From positions 35,540 to 99,539 of the forward strand of contig JABFSU010000024.1 in NCBI GenBank assembly GCA_013140455.1: 64,000 nt of DNA, in the 5' to 3' direction. Positions within the stretch are counted from its first letter, which is position 1. Each line of letters starts with the position of its first letter. Of the stretch, positions 52,795 through 62,439 are shown piece after piece. The position numbers and the translations under genes were made by a program. This DNA comes from Nitrospira sp. Lineage in GTDB: Bacteria; Nitrospirota; Nitrospiria; Nitrospirales; Nitrospiraceae. The notes below the pieces were generated by a model. The model was not told where the DNA came from. It saw nothing but the letters and a program-made list of their open reading frames with translations, and did no database searches.

Positions 52795-52806
52795 GCGAGG
52801 TCTGCC

Positions 52807-53226
52807 TTGTCGAATTCCCGTCTCACCACAAACGAGCTCTCCTCGCGTCGGCGCAAACCACGTATTCGTGTTTCAGCGCCATTTCCCTGCTCCTATGCCT
52901 TGGTCGGACTGAAGAAATGGGCGACGGCCAATCGGGGCGGTCTGGGGGTGGTGTGCGATCTCTCAGTCGCGGGTGCCAGAATGTTGAGTGAGGCAGTGCT
53001 GGTTCCGGGCGATGAGATTGCGATCAGCTTACGATTGCCGCACCAGCGGGTATCGACGTTTATCGATCGGGCGACGGTTCGTTGGGTGAAGGATTCCGTC
53101 TTCGGGGTCGAGTTCTGTTTACTGTCACCGATTGCGGTCTCACGGTTAGGCAAGTGTGTCAACCGTGAAATACATGCTTCGACGCGGCTTCCGGTTACCA
53201 CCACGTCTGAACTGCGGTCTCGCTAG
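52807..53226 (+). CDS. PilZ-domain protein, copy 2
   Basis: A 139-residue PilZ protein: RRRKPRIRV and CDLSVAGARM, similar to the first in outline. It starts with TTG preceded by GAGGT. Residues 15-125 form the domain, with a short N- and C-terminal extension. The tandem arrangement suggests they act together or have diverged targets. Confidence 0.84.
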   Translation: MSNSRLTTNELSSRRRKPRIRVSAPFPCSYALVGLKKWATANRGGLGVVCDLSVAGARMLSEAVLVPGDEIAISLRLPHQRVSTFIDRATVRWVKDSVFGVEFCLLSPIAVSRLGKCVNREIHASTRLPVTTTSELRSR

Positions 53227-53301
53227 GATTCGATCTTACCCGTAAGAATTGCACGGAGAGTGGTGTGCCCTCGGGGCTGCGAAGGCGCGGTCAGGGACTG
53301 A

Positions 53302-54552
53302 TTACTTGACGCCTTCTCCAGGTGTGGCAATAAATTGTTTGCGAAAGCCGACGACTTTGGCGAGATAGTCACGGGTTTCTTGATAGGGCAGGTTCGCTCG
53401 TAGCCGGTCATAGACGGCAGGAGGTTGAAGCGAATTGATTTGGTTGATGGCTGCGGTTTGATCCTGAGCAAATGCTTTGAACACGTTGCGCGGACCGGTG
53501 TTATAGGCTGAAATCACGCAGTATTCTCTGGCCACCTGGTTCTCGATGCGCTCCAGCAGATTATAGGACAGGACGTTGAGATACGCACTGCCAAGCTCGA
53601 TATTGTTCTCAGGATCGAAGAGGTAGTCTCGAGAGGGAATGGTGTCCTTGCCCTTGGCTTTCTTGTAGGCATCGCGTCCCCCGCTGCTGGGCACGAGCTG
53701 CATGAGCCCAAAGGCGGGGGCGGAGCTGACAGCGAAAGGGTTGAAATTACTTTCCGTGCGAATGACCGCAAAGATCAAGCTGGGACTGATCTTGAACTGT
53801 TCCGCGTACCGGGTGACCGTGCTGCGGTATTTTTCAGCCTGCTTGTTCGAGAAATTGGCGACCATCTTAATTTCAGCGAGCAGGGCCTGTTTGGCTACGC
53901 CGTTCTGATCGACCGCTCGTGGCTTGGCCTGGTTTTCGACCGTATACGTCGCAAAGGCTTCCGCTTGCGCCGGAGTCTTGATCGCTCGCCCCTCCTGGTC
54001 CACAACCAGGCCTAGGAGATAGGGTGGCTTGTCGCTGGTGAGCGTGACCGCTTTGTCGGAAAAGAGATCGACGGATCGAGGGTCGTCAGGGGTCAAGAGT
54101 GTGGTGACGAGGGCATTCTTCAAGCTGTCTTTAGGAGCCTTGTCGTCCAGCGTTTCAATCACGATCATTCCGCTATCAAAGTCGACGACTGCCCGGCTCA
54201 TATAGTTCTGGGTGTACTTGACGTATTTTTTCTGCTCCGGAACTTTTACTTCTTTCTCTCCCCATGTTTGGCGAACCCGACCGGTCAAGGCGGCCATGAT
54301 GGTCTCGAAGTCGCGCTGCAAGGTTCGGATATCGCGCAGGACGGATTCGGGGTCGCGCTGATACGCGTCGGTGTGTTCCTTGAGGACTTGTTTGGGATCT
54401 TTGCCTCCGGCAATACTGACGACGGTTTTTCCCGTTTGGCTACCGAGCACGCGTTCGGCACTTGTCAGGACATGATCGGCGGTCTCACAGCCCGAAGCGG
54501 AAAGAAGCATGGGCAAAACGAGAAGCCTCGATAGCGATGCATAGGGATTCAT
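53302..54552 (-). CDS. MltC-like membrane-bound lytic transglycosylase
   Basis: A 416-residue lipoprotein (lipobox LLSASGC, Cys at about 22) with an N-terminal MltC-type region (FETIMAALTGRVRQTWG) and a C-terminal SLT domain: catalytic Glu in AVIRTESNFNPFAVSSAPAF, GLMQLVP and YLNVLSYNLLE, AYNTGPRNV. It cleaves glycan strands of peptidoglycan. The ATG is preceded by no strong ribosome site. Downstream of the GspE-like gene, on the same strand, separated by a hairpin. Confidence 0.88.
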   Translation of the reverse strand: MNPYASLSRLLVLPMLLSASGCETADHVLTSAERVLGSQTGKTVVSIAGGKDPKQVLKEHTDAYQRDPESVLRDIRTLQRDFETIMAALTGRVRQTWGEKEVKVPEQKKYVKYTQNYMSRAVVDFDSGMIVIETLDDKAPKDSLKNALVTTLLTPDDPRSVDLFSDKAVTLTSDKPPYLLGLVVDQEGRAIKTPAQAEAFATYTVENQAKPRAVDQNGVAKQALLAEIKMVANFSNKQAEKYRSTVTRYAEQFKISPSLIFAVIRTESNFNPFAVSSAPAFGLMQLVPSSGGRDAYKKAKGKDTIPSRDYLFDPENNIELGSAYLNVLSYNLLERIENQVAREYCVISAYNTGPRNVFKAFAQDQTAAINQINSLQPPAVYDRLRANLPYQETRDYLAKVVGFRKQFIATPGEGVK

Positions 54553-54598
54553 GGCGCTAGTGTACCTGATTTTGTCGAAGGCAGAAAGTGGGGGGGCT

Positions 54599-54632
54599 TG
54601 CGGAGCCGCTTGTGTACGCAAGCGACTCCGCA
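54599..54632 (-). terminator. Hairpin between GspE-like and MltC-like genes
   Basis: TGCGGAG (54599-54605) pairs with CTCCGCA (54626-54632), continued inward by GCTTG/CAAGC, total about 12 bp with one mismatch. It is 17-50 bp beyond the minus-strand GspE-like stop. G-rich flank, no T-tract. Confidence 0.55.
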
Positions 54633-54648
54633 TGAGGAGGCTGTCGTC

Positions 54649-56979
54649 CTACTTGATGGCGACGGCTTTGACTTCTTTGTAAGACGTTTGGCCGAGCAAT
54701 ACTTTTTGGATGCCGTCCTGGACGAGGGTCGTCATGCCTTCATCCATTGCACAGTGCAGCATGTCTTCGGTGCGGGCTTTCTGCTGGACCATCCTCTTAA
54801 TGTTGTCCGATCCGAGCAGGAGTTCGTGGAGTGCCACGCGTCCTTTATAGCCAGTGCGATTACAGACTTCGCAGCCTTTCCCGCGCGAGAGACGGAATGT
54901 GTTGTCTTGCTTAATGCCAAGTTTGTCCCAGCGCTCGGGGCCATAGCCCTGCCGAAGCTCTTCGTATTCTTCCGGCGTACCCACATACTGCTCCTTGCAA
55001 TCTTTGCAGATACGGCGAGCCAACCGTTGGGCGAGCACGCCGAGCATGGCGTCGGCAAAGCTGAAGGGGTCGCAGCCCATATCCAGAAGACGGGTGACTG
55101 TTTCTACGGCGCTGTTGGTGTGCAAGGTGCTGAGGACCAAGTGTCCGGTGAGCGAGGCTTCGATGCCGGTATCGGCGGTTTCTTTATCGCGCATTTCTCC
55201 GACCATGATGACATCCGGATCAGCGCGGAGGAATGCCCGCATGGCGGTGGCAAAGGTGAAGCCGATCTTGGGCTGGACTTGGACCTGGCGCAGGCCATAT
55301 TGGGTAATTTCGACGGGGTCTTCTGCGGTCCAGATTTTAATATCAGGAGTGTTGATGTTTCCCAGCACGGAATGGAGCGTGGTTGTTTTTCCTGATCCGG
55401 TCGGTCCGACACAGAGAATGATGCCGTAGGGCTTTTCCGAAATATCTTTAATGCCTTTGAGATTGCGGTCCGAGAACCCCATTTTGTCGAGCGGCAAGGG
55501 TTCACTGGCGGCCAGGATACGCATGACGACATCTTCGTTATATCCGGATGTCGGAATGGTGGCGACGCGGAGTTCAATCTCTTTGGTCTCTGTAAGCTTG
55601 AACTTGATTTTGCCGTCCTGCGGCTTGCGACGTTCGGCGATGTCCAAGCTGGCCATGATTTTTAAGCGGGACACGATCGCGCGCCGATAACTCTGGGGAA
55701 TTTTCATATATTCGAAGCAATCGCCGTCGACACGGAACCGGACGAGCGTCTCGCGTTTTTCTCCGTAGGGCTCGATGTGAATATCCGAAGCGTTCTGTCG
55801 GAAGGCGTCAGCGATGATCTGATTGGCAAGGCGAACGATGGCGCTGTCGTTTTCATCAAGCCCACCCCCTGCCGAGGCATCTTCCATGGCTTCGGCTTGG
55901 GCTTCCGTGACGAGTTCCCCGAGAATGTCTGAGACGTTTTCGTCGAGTTTGCGGCCCCCGCCGCCGCCTCCTCCGTCGCTTTGGCCGGTGGCGGAAGCCA
56001 GGAATTGTGCGATGTCCCGCCGTAAGCTGACCGCGAAGCGGATATTTAAGCCGGGGAATGTCCGTTTGATGTCTTGAACCCGGTCAAGGTCGCCGGGATC
56101 ATCAGTCAGAATTTCAATGGCGGTGCGATCGCGTTTCAGCGGCATCCAATGATTTTTTCTCAGGTAGTCGACGTTCAGGTTCTTGAGGAGTTCGATGTCG
56201 ACCAGGGTGCGTTCGCTGAACTCGATATACGGGCACTTGTAGAACTGGGCGAAGGATTTGCCGATGTCGAGTTTCGGCACCTTATACTTTTCGATCAAGA
56301 GGCTTTCGAGATCACTGGTGCCTTTGCGGGCCTCAGCGAGGACGTTTTCCAAGTCGTTCTGCGTAATCTTCCCGCTGCCGACGAGGTGGTCGAATTTTGT
56401 GGGATTTTTCTTTGTGTTTTTCCGCAAGTTGAAAAATGCAATGCCGAGGGCCTTGGCGATCTCGGCGACCGATTCTTCGTCTTTCCTGGTGAAGCGGCTG
56501 CCGCTCTTCTTATTCAGAAGCTGGAGGACGCCCATGAGGTATTTGTTGTCGGCAACAATGGGGTAGGTCAAGACCTGTTTGGTCTTGAAGCCGGTGCGTT
56601 TGTCGTATGAGGTGTCGTGCAGCAACGAGGGGTGGATGCTCTGGAGCTCGGCCATGTTGTAGGCGTCGGCGATGTTCACGGGCCGAAGATATTTCGCGCA
56701 GAATCCGGCGAGGCTTTGCTCGGTAATGGGGATTCGCACCTCTTCGACGCTGTCGACATGGGGCACTTTGGAAAAGATTTCTTTCTTGTCAGGGTCGAAG
56801 GCGAAGAGGGTGAGATCCTCAGCGTCGAACAGGCCTAGGATATCTTTGTGCAGGTCGAGGAGAATTTGGTCGAGATCACTGGCCGCGTTGATTTGAGCGG
56901 TGATCTTCTTGACGTGTTCTGCGAACTCACCTTTTTGTTGCAGTTCCTGGAGATTGTTGGGCATCGGCTTGGACTGCAT
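54649..56979 (-). CDS. GAF-MshEN-GspE-type secretion/pilus ATPase
   Basis: A 776-residue protein in three parts: an N-terminal GAF domain (about 15-185), an MshEN-like region (about 200-345; c-di-GMP binding in relatives), and a T2SSE ATPase (about 370-775). Walker A GPTGSGKTTTLHSVL, Walker B-like DPDVIMVGEMRD, and a tetracysteine zinc site (CKDC ... CEVC). A Gly-rich insert SDGGGGGGGRK separates the regions. AAGGAA precedes the ATG. It would drive type II secretion or type IV pilus assembly; no other pil/gsp genes are nearby. The GAF fusion is unusual. Confidence 0.88.
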   Translation of the reverse strand: MQSKPMPNNLQELQQKGEFAEHVKKITAQINAASDLDQILLDLHKDILGLFDAEDLTLFAFDPDKKEIFSKVPHVDSVEEVRIPITEQSLAGFCAKYLRPVNIADAYNMAELQSIHPSLLHDTSYDKRTGFKTKQVLTYPIVADNKYLMGVLQLLNKKSGSRFTRKDEESVAEIAKALGIAFFNLRKNTKKNPTKFDHLVGSGKITQNDLENVLAEARKGTSDLESLLIEKYKVPKLDIGKSFAQFYKCPYIEFSERTLVDIELLKNLNVDYLRKNHWMPLKRDRTAIEILTDDPGDLDRVQDIKRTFPGLNIRFAVSLRRDIAQFLASATGQSDGGGGGGGRKLDENVSDILGELVTEAQAEAMEDASAGGGLDENDSAIVRLANQIIADAFRQNASDIHIEPYGEKRETLVRFRVDGDCFEYMKIPQSYRRAIVSRLKIMASLDIAERRKPQDGKIKFKLTETKEIELRVATIPTSGYNEDVVMRILAASEPLPLDKMGFSDRNLKGIKDISEKPYGIILCVGPTGSGKTTTLHSVLGNINTPDIKIWTAEDPVEITQYGLRQVQVQPKIGFTFATAMRAFLRADPDVIMVGEMRDKETADTGIEASLTGHLVLSTLHTNSAVETVTRLLDMGCDPFSFADAMLGVLAQRLARRICKDCKEQYVGTPEEYEELRQGYGPERWDKLGIKQDNTFRLSRGKGCEVCNRTGYKGRVALHELLLGSDNIKRMVQQKARTEDMLHCAMDEGMTTLVQDGIQKVLLGQTSYKEVKAVAIK

Positions 56980-57164
56980 TCCTGATTCCTTCTTCGCTCA
57001 GCTCGTGTTCCGATGTCGGCGAGGTGTGCCAGCACCTGATTGCTGCGAGTGCCGGTTGTGACGCGGCGGTCTCTCTAGAGAGTGAGTGTAGCCCAATCGA
57101 ATGAGAAGGCAAGGAAAAGGCAAGTTTGTTAGGTGTGAGTCTGGCCGCTGTGAAGGAGCCTGAA

Positions 57165-58889
57165 TCAGTGAGAAGACGGGGCCGCGTCGACGTGAGGGAC
57201 CGCGCTACGGAGATGCTGAATGAGTTCAGTCGGAGTCACTCGCGTTTTGATACCGGTGCGCCGGACTTTTACTTCGACGACACCTTCGGCGAGACCTTTG
57301 TCTCCGACGACAACCTGAAATGGAGCGCCAATGAGATCGGCGTCATTGAATTTGACGCCGGCCCGATCGTCGCGATCATCCCAGAGGACTTCGAATCCCG
57401 CTGCCTGTAGTTCGGCGTAAAGACGAACGGTCATTTCATTGGTCTTGTCCGATTGGCTGACAGGGATGAGGTGGATGTGAAACGGGGCAATCGGGTAGGG
57501 CCAAATAATTCCACGGTCGTCGTGGTTTTGCTCAATCGAGGCGGCAGCGGACCGTCCGACGCCGATTCCATAGCAGCCCATGACGGCGAGGCATTCTTTC
57601 CCCTGTGCGTCCAGAAATGTCGCGTTCATCGTCTGGCTATATTTAGTGCCGAGCATGAAGACATGGCCGACCTCAATCCCTTTGGTGGCTTTGAGGATGC
57701 CGTCTTTTTTCGGTGAGGGATCGCCCGCTTGGGCATTCCGAAGATCGAGTGTCTGGTCGGCGGTAAAGTCGCGGCCCCAATTCGCATCGATGTAGTGGGT
57801 GTCGAGTTGATTCCCTCCGACCACCACATTCTTGAGGGCGGGGATGGCCTGATCGGCCAATATTCGGATTCCCTTGAGTCCGACGGGCCCGGCAAATCCG
57901 ACCGGTGCCCCGGTGGCTTTCTCAACTGTTGCCGGTCCTGCCAGTTCGATTTCAGGAACTCCCAATGCCTTCTTGAGCTTGATCTCGTTGACTGCATGGT
58001 CGCCGCGCACCAGTACGGCAACCGTTTCTTTTCCGGTCGAATATAGCAGCGTTTTCACAAGACGGTGTGACGGAACCTTCAGAAAGGCAGTCACTTCCTC
58101 GATGCTGCGGCAATTCGGCGTGGAAACAGAGCGGAGAGGAAGGGAGGCGGTATTCTCCACGCTGTCCGGAGGCAAGACGTCGGCGCGTTCGACATTGGCG
58201 GCAAACGTGCCGCTGTCGGTATAGACCACCGTCTCTTCGCCAGTCTCCGCGAGGACCATGAACTCATGCGAGGAGTTACCTCCGATGAGCCCGGTGTCTG
58301 CCTCGACGGCTCTAAATGTGAGGCCGCATCGGGTGAAAATCCGGTGATAGGCGTCGTACATCTTTTGATAGTTTTCGCGTGCTCCGGCGTCATCACGGTC
58401 AAAGCTGTAAGCGTCTTTCATCAAGAATTCGCGGCCCCGCATCAGGCCGAAGCGCGGGCGGATCTCGTCGCGGAACTTGGTTTGGATTTGGTAGAAATTC
58501 AGCGGGAGCTGCCGGTAGGATTTCACTTCTCGCCGAAACAGGTCCGTGATGATTTCTTCATGCGTGGGGCCCAGGCAGAAATCCCGTTCGTGCCGGTCTT
58601 TGAAGCGCAACAGCTCTTTCCCGTAGAAGTCCCACCGGCCGGTTTCTTTCCAGAGCTCTGCCGGCGAGGCCATGGGCATCAGAAGTTCCTGTGCCCCGGC
58701 GCGGTTCATTTCGTCACGAATGATCTGTTCCACCTTGCGGATGACACGCAGGCCGAGGGGGAGATAGGTATAGATGCCGGACGCGACCTTTCGAATCAAG
58801 CCGGCGCGCAGCATGAGCCGGTGGCTGACTGTTTCAGCCTCACCGGGGGCTTCCCGTAACGTGGGGATCAGGAGTTGCGATGTTTTCAT
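57165..58889 (-). CDS. proS: Prolyl-tRNA synthetase (bacterial type with editing insert)
   Basis: A 574-residue class II synthetase charging tRNA-Pro. Opening MKTSQLLIPTLREAPGEAE and class II motifs (motif 2 region FRDEIRPRFGLMRGREFLMK, motif 3 region GCYGIGVGRSAAASIEQNHD). A YbaK-type editing insert lies at about 230-370 (YSTGKETVAVLVRGDHAVNE). It is the last gene of the uppS-cdsA-dxr-rseP-proS order, 6 bp after rseP. Confidence 0.96.
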   Translation of the reverse strand: MKTSQLLIPTLREAPGEAETVSHRLMLRAGLIRKVASGIYTYLPLGLRVIRKVEQIIRDEMNRAGAQELLMPMASPAELWKETGRWDFYGKELLRFKDRHERDFCLGPTHEEIITDLFRREVKSYRQLPLNFYQIQTKFRDEIRPRFGLMRGREFLMKDAYSFDRDDAGARENYQKMYDAYHRIFTRCGLTFRAVEADTGLIGGNSSHEFMVLAETGEETVVYTDSGTFAANVERADVLPPDSVENTASLPLRSVSTPNCRSIEEVTAFLKVPSHRLVKTLLYSTGKETVAVLVRGDHAVNEIKLKKALGVPEIELAGPATVEKATGAPVGFAGPVGLKGIRILADQAIPALKNVVVGGNQLDTHYIDANWGRDFTADQTLDLRNAQAGDPSPKKDGILKATKGIEVGHVFMLGTKYSQTMNATFLDAQGKECLAVMGCYGIGVGRSAAASIEQNHDDRGIIWPYPIAPFHIHLIPVSQSDKTNEMTVRLYAELQAAGFEVLWDDRDDRAGVKFNDADLIGAPFQVVVGDKGLAEGVVEVKVRRTGIKTRVTPTELIQHLRSAVPHVDAAPSSH

Positions 58890-58895
58890 AGGGTG

Positions 58896-60287
58896 TTAAC
58901 GGAGGAAGATACGTTCGAGGTCATTCCAAAAGGCGAAGATCATCACGCCAACCAATAGGACTAGTCCGGCTTGCTGTGCAATTTCCCGCTGCCGGTCGCC
59001 GAGCGGTTTCCGCAGAATGCCTTCAATGAGGAAAAAGAGCAAGTGCCCTCCGTCCAGAATCGGAATCGGAAGCAAATTCAGTACACCGAGATTGATGCTC
59101 AGAATGGCGATCAGGAAAATGACACTGGAGGCGCCCTGGGAAGCGGCCTCTCCTGAAATATTCGCGATCGTCAACGGGCCGCCGATGTTTTTACTCGAAA
59201 TGTCCCCGACAACCATCTTATAGAGTCCGATGGCCGTGAGTTCGGTCCATCCCCAGGTTGCGTCAAGCCCTTGGTAGACGGCCTGGAGAGGATTGTCCGC
59301 ATGCATGAGCGATCGGCCAGGTCCTGAGATACCGATCTTTCCTACTTCCACGGATTGGCCGTTGACGGTCGCTTTCTCTGAGCTTGGGGTGACGACTAAT
59401 GGGATACGCTGGCCATTGCGCAGCACATCAACATGCAGCGATTTGTTCGGGCTATCCCGTACAATCGCCGTCATCTGGAGCCAGGTATAGATAGTTTGGC
59501 CTTCAATACCAATGACTCGATCTCCCGCCTGGAATCCTGCCGTGGATGCCGGGAGGCCGTGCATAACGGAAGTAACCAAGGGAGGCGTCTCCTCGACGCC
59601 GATCGTATACAGGGGCTCATCGGGTAAAGCCGGCTGGCCTTGCAGAGGAACCGGGATGACGGAGAGGGGTTTTACTTGTGCTCCGCGTTTAATTTCCAGC
59701 GCAATGGCTTCCCCTTTGCTGTGAGCCACCGCATCCAGTAATTCTGTTCTCGTGGAAATTTCTTTCCCGTTGACCTTGGTAATATGGTCGCCGATTTCCA
59801 TGCCGGCTGAGGATGCCGGTGAGCCGGGTACCAGTGCCTCAATGTCCGGGCTGAGGTCGCGGAAGGTCGGGACGAACAGGGGCGATCCCGTCGAGAGCCA
59901 GCCGGCAAAAATGAGATAGGCCAGAATGAAGTTGAACCCCGGTCCGGCTGCCACGATCAACACTTTCCCCCATAATCCCTGATGGGCGAACGAGCGCCGG
60001 CGGTCTTCCGGAGTGGCCGCTTCCGTTTCGTCTTCGCCGAAGAGTTTGACGTATCCGCCTAAGGGAATGGCCGAGAGCAGGTATTCGGTTTCGCCGACCT
60101 GACGCCCGAAAATTTTCGGCCCGAACCCGAGGGAGAATTTCAAGACTTTCACGCCCACCCAGCGGGCGGCCAGAAAGTGGCCGAGTTCGTGAAATGCCAC
60201 GAGTACGCCGAGCACGACCAGGAACCACCAGGCCTTTTGCATTAAGACCCAGAGGGTATCGGGTGACCAAGTAAATGCGAACATCAT
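58896..60287 (-). CDS. rseP: RIP zinc metalloprotease RseP
   Basis: A 463-residue inner-membrane site-2 protease. Zinc motif HELGH in AFHELGHFLAARWVGVKVL (span 1), the second metal segment LLPIPILDGGHLLFF near the C-terminus, and two PDZ domains in between (about 120-300). It cleaves membrane anti-sigma factors and signal-peptide remnants. ATG at 60287; a TTG at 60299 is in frame. It is followed by proS. Confidence 0.94.
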   Translation of the reverse strand: MMFAFTWSPDTLWVLMQKAWWFLVVLGVLVAFHELGHFLAARWVGVKVLKFSLGFGPKIFGRQVGETEYLLSAIPLGGYVKLFGEDETEAATPEDRRRSFAHQGLWGKVLIVAAGPGFNFILAYLIFAGWLSTGSPLFVPTFRDLSPDIEALVPGSPASSAGMEIGDHITKVNGKEISTRTELLDAVAHSKGEAIALEIKRGAQVKPLSVIPVPLQGQPALPDEPLYTIGVEETPPLVTSVMHGLPASTAGFQAGDRVIGIEGQTIYTWLQMTAIVRDSPNKSLHVDVLRNGQRIPLVVTPSSEKATVNGQSVEVGKIGISGPGRSLMHADNPLQAVYQGLDATWGWTELTAIGLYKMVVGDISSKNIGGPLTIANISGEAASQGASSVIFLIAILSINLGVLNLLPIPILDGGHLLFFLIEGILRKPLGDRQREIAQQAGLVLLVGVMIFAFWNDLERIFLR

Positions 60288-60367
60288 GGGTGTACTCAAT
60301 ATCTAGAGGTGAAGGTGTAACGCCAGCATCAACTTAACACTCATTGCCCGATTTTCAAAATGATGTT

Positions 60368-61528
60368 TCAACGGGGGAGGGCATGGACCAGAGACTCCGC
60401 TTTTTCTCGCGCCCAGCGATCGGCTTCGAGTGCGTCTTCCAGCGTGGCCACGGTCTTCGGTATATGCGCGTCCATTGTTTGGCGGATTACTTCGGCGATT
60501 TCGGTAAAACGAATGCCGCCGTTCAGAAACGCATCGACGGCGATTTCATTCGCCGCGTTCATCGTGGCCGGCATCGTGCCTCCGGTCCGGAGAGATTCGT
60601 ACCCGAGGTTGAGGCAAGGGAATCGGTCATGATCCGGCTTGCAGAAGCTGAGCGTGCCGATTTCTGTCAAATCCAGCGAAGGCAGGTCGAGCGGAAGCCG
60701 TTCGGGGTACCGCATCGCATACGAAATCGGCGTGCGCATATCCGGCAATCCCAACTGGGCGATCATGGAGCGATCTTCGTATTCGACCAGCGAGTGAATG
60801 ATGCTTTCCCGATGCACCATGACCTCGATGCGGGACTCAGGAATATCAAACAGCCAGCGGGCTTCGACGACCTCAAGGCCTTTGTTCATCAGTGTGGCAG
60901 AGTCGATGGTAATCTTGGAGCCCATTTTCCAATTGGGGTGCTTGAGTGCTCGCTCGGGTGTGACGTGTTGCAACTCATCCTTCGCCACGGTCCAGAGCGC
61001 TCCGCCGGACGCAGTGAGAATCAATCGCCGGACATCTTCGAGGCGATGGCCTTCCAGTGACTGAAAGATCGCACTGTGTTCGCTGTCGACCGGGAAGATC
61101 CGGACGCCATGTTTGTGGGCTTCTTCCTGCATCAACTTGCCTGCCATGACCATCGGTTCTTTATTGGCCAAGGCGATATGTTTTCCTGAACGGATCGCGG
61201 TGAGGGTGGGCACGAGTCCGGCGGCTCCGACAATGGCGGAGATCACCAGTTCGGCCTCCGGCAGTGAGGCGACCTGAGCAATGCCTGCTTCACCGGACAA
61301 AATCTCAACAGGCAGGCCGGCGCAGCGCTGCCGCAAGATGACCGCGGCCGCTTCCTGCGACACCGCCACCACTCGCGGGGTGAACGCGCGAATCTGCTCT
61401 TCCAGTTTGTCGATATTGTTGCCGGCGGTGAGCCCGGCCACGCGAAACTCACCGGGGAATCGCTGAACGATATCGAGGGTGTTCGTGCCGATCGAACCGG
61501 TGGAGCCCAGGATGATGATGGTTTTCAT
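60368..61528 (-). CDS. dxr: 1-deoxy-D-xylulose 5-phosphate reductoisomerase
   Basis: A 386-residue NADPH enzyme making MEP for isoprenoids. Opening IIILGSTGSIGTNTLDIV, then ALANKEPMVMAG, PVDSEHSAIFQ, LTASGGALW and HPNWKMGSKITIDSATLMNK (metal and substrate residues). AGGAGACGC precedes the ATG. Between cdsA and rseP. Confidence 0.97.
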   Translation of the reverse strand: MKTIIILGSTGSIGTNTLDIVQRFPGEFRVAGLTAGNNIDKLEEQIRAFTPRVVAVSQEAAAVILRQRCAGLPVEILSGEAGIAQVASLPEAELVISAIVGAAGLVPTLTAIRSGKHIALANKEPMVMAGKLMQEEAHKHGVRIFPVDSEHSAIFQSLEGHRLEDVRRLILTASGGALWTVAKDELQHVTPERALKHPNWKMGSKITIDSATLMNKGLEVVEARWLFDIPESRIEVMVHRESIIHSLVEYEDRSMIAQLGLPDMRTPISYAMRYPERLPLDLPSLDLTEIGTLSFCKPDHDRFPCLNLGYESLRTGGTMPATMNAANEIAVDAFLNGGIRFTEIAEVIRQTMDAHIPKTVATLEDALEADRWAREKAESLVHALPR

Positions 61529-61539
61529 AGCGTCTCCTG

Positions 61540-62433
61540 CTAAGGGAGCGGCGAAAAGCCGCAGACTAATGTCACATAGTAGTAGAAGGTGGGGGCGGTG
61601 AACAAGAGACTGTCCAAACGGTCGAGCATGCCGCCGTGACCGGGAAGAATGCCCCCGGAGTCCTTCACTCCCACCGCACGTTTCATGGCCGATTCGCAGA
61701 GATCTCCTACGAGGCCCGTACCGGTCATCAGTAGGCCCAGCATCAAGGCGTGAAACATAGTCAACTGCGGGACCAGCCAGACTTGTGTCAGGAGGGCGAC
61801 TGCCATAGCCAGCGCTAATCCTCCCGCCAGGCCTTCAATAGATTTCTTGGGGCTGATCGACGGGGCCAAGGGATGGCGTCCCCAGAGGGTGCCTGCGTAG
61901 TAGGCGCCGATGTCGCTGGCCCAGGTTACCAATGCGATAAAGACGATCAGCCATTCGCCGGATGGAAGGGCGCGTGTGGACACAAGGGTGCTGAGGGTGA
62001 GCCCGATATAGAGGGGGCCGAATAACGCGACGGCCGTATCGTGAAAGCGGGATGTGATGACATTTGAGGACCAGAGCATCGCCAGAAGTACGCAGGCAAG
62101 ACCCGACAGCAGTATTGCGTCTATCGGAAATGCCCAGTGGGGACGCACGATCAAAAGAGCGGTGAGCCCGAGCGCAAGTCCGGTGAGCGCCGGGTTGCGG
62201 CGATTGCCGAAGCCCATGCGGGTAAGTTCAAGCAGGGCGATGGATCCGCCTAGTACGACTAACAGCGTCAAACCCCACGGAGGCAGATAGCGAATGATGG
62301 CATAGACGATCGGAATGCCGATGAGTGCGGTGTAGACGCGCCGGGCATCGAAGCGGCGAGCCGGCGCGGAAACAGGCGCAACCGGTGTTGTTGCCCGATT
62401 GCCATGCACATCTACTGGGCTGAGGTTGTCCAC
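61540..62433 (-). CDS. cdsA: Phosphatidate cytidylyltransferase
   Basis: A 297-residue membrane enzyme making CDP-diacylglycerol. Eight or so hydrophobic spans; the CDS signature near the C-terminus reads SAMKRAVGVKDSGGILPGHG, followed by GMLDRLDSLLFTAP. N-terminal 20 residues are hydrophilic. GTG at 62433. It lies 6 bp after uppS and 11 bp before dxr. Confidence 0.95.
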   Translation of the reverse strand: MDNLSPVDVHGNRATTPVAPVSAPARRFDARRVYTALIGIPIVYAIIRYLPPWGLTLLVVLGGSIALLELTRMGFGNRRNPALTGLALGLTALLIVRPHWAFPIDAILLSGLACVLLAMLWSSNVITSRFHDTAVALFGPLYIGLTLSTLVSTRALPSGEWLIVFIALVTWASDIGAYYAGTLWGRHPLAPSISPKKSIEGLAGGLALAMAVALLTQVWLVPQLTMFHALMLGLLMTGTGLVGDLCESAMKRAVGVKDSGGILPGHGGMLDRLDSLLFTAPTFYYYVTLVCGFSPLP

Positions 62434-62439
62434 GTGATC

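Noticed and set aside
54598..55395. 265-codon plus-strand frame
   Set aside because: Antisense shadow of the GspE-like gene.
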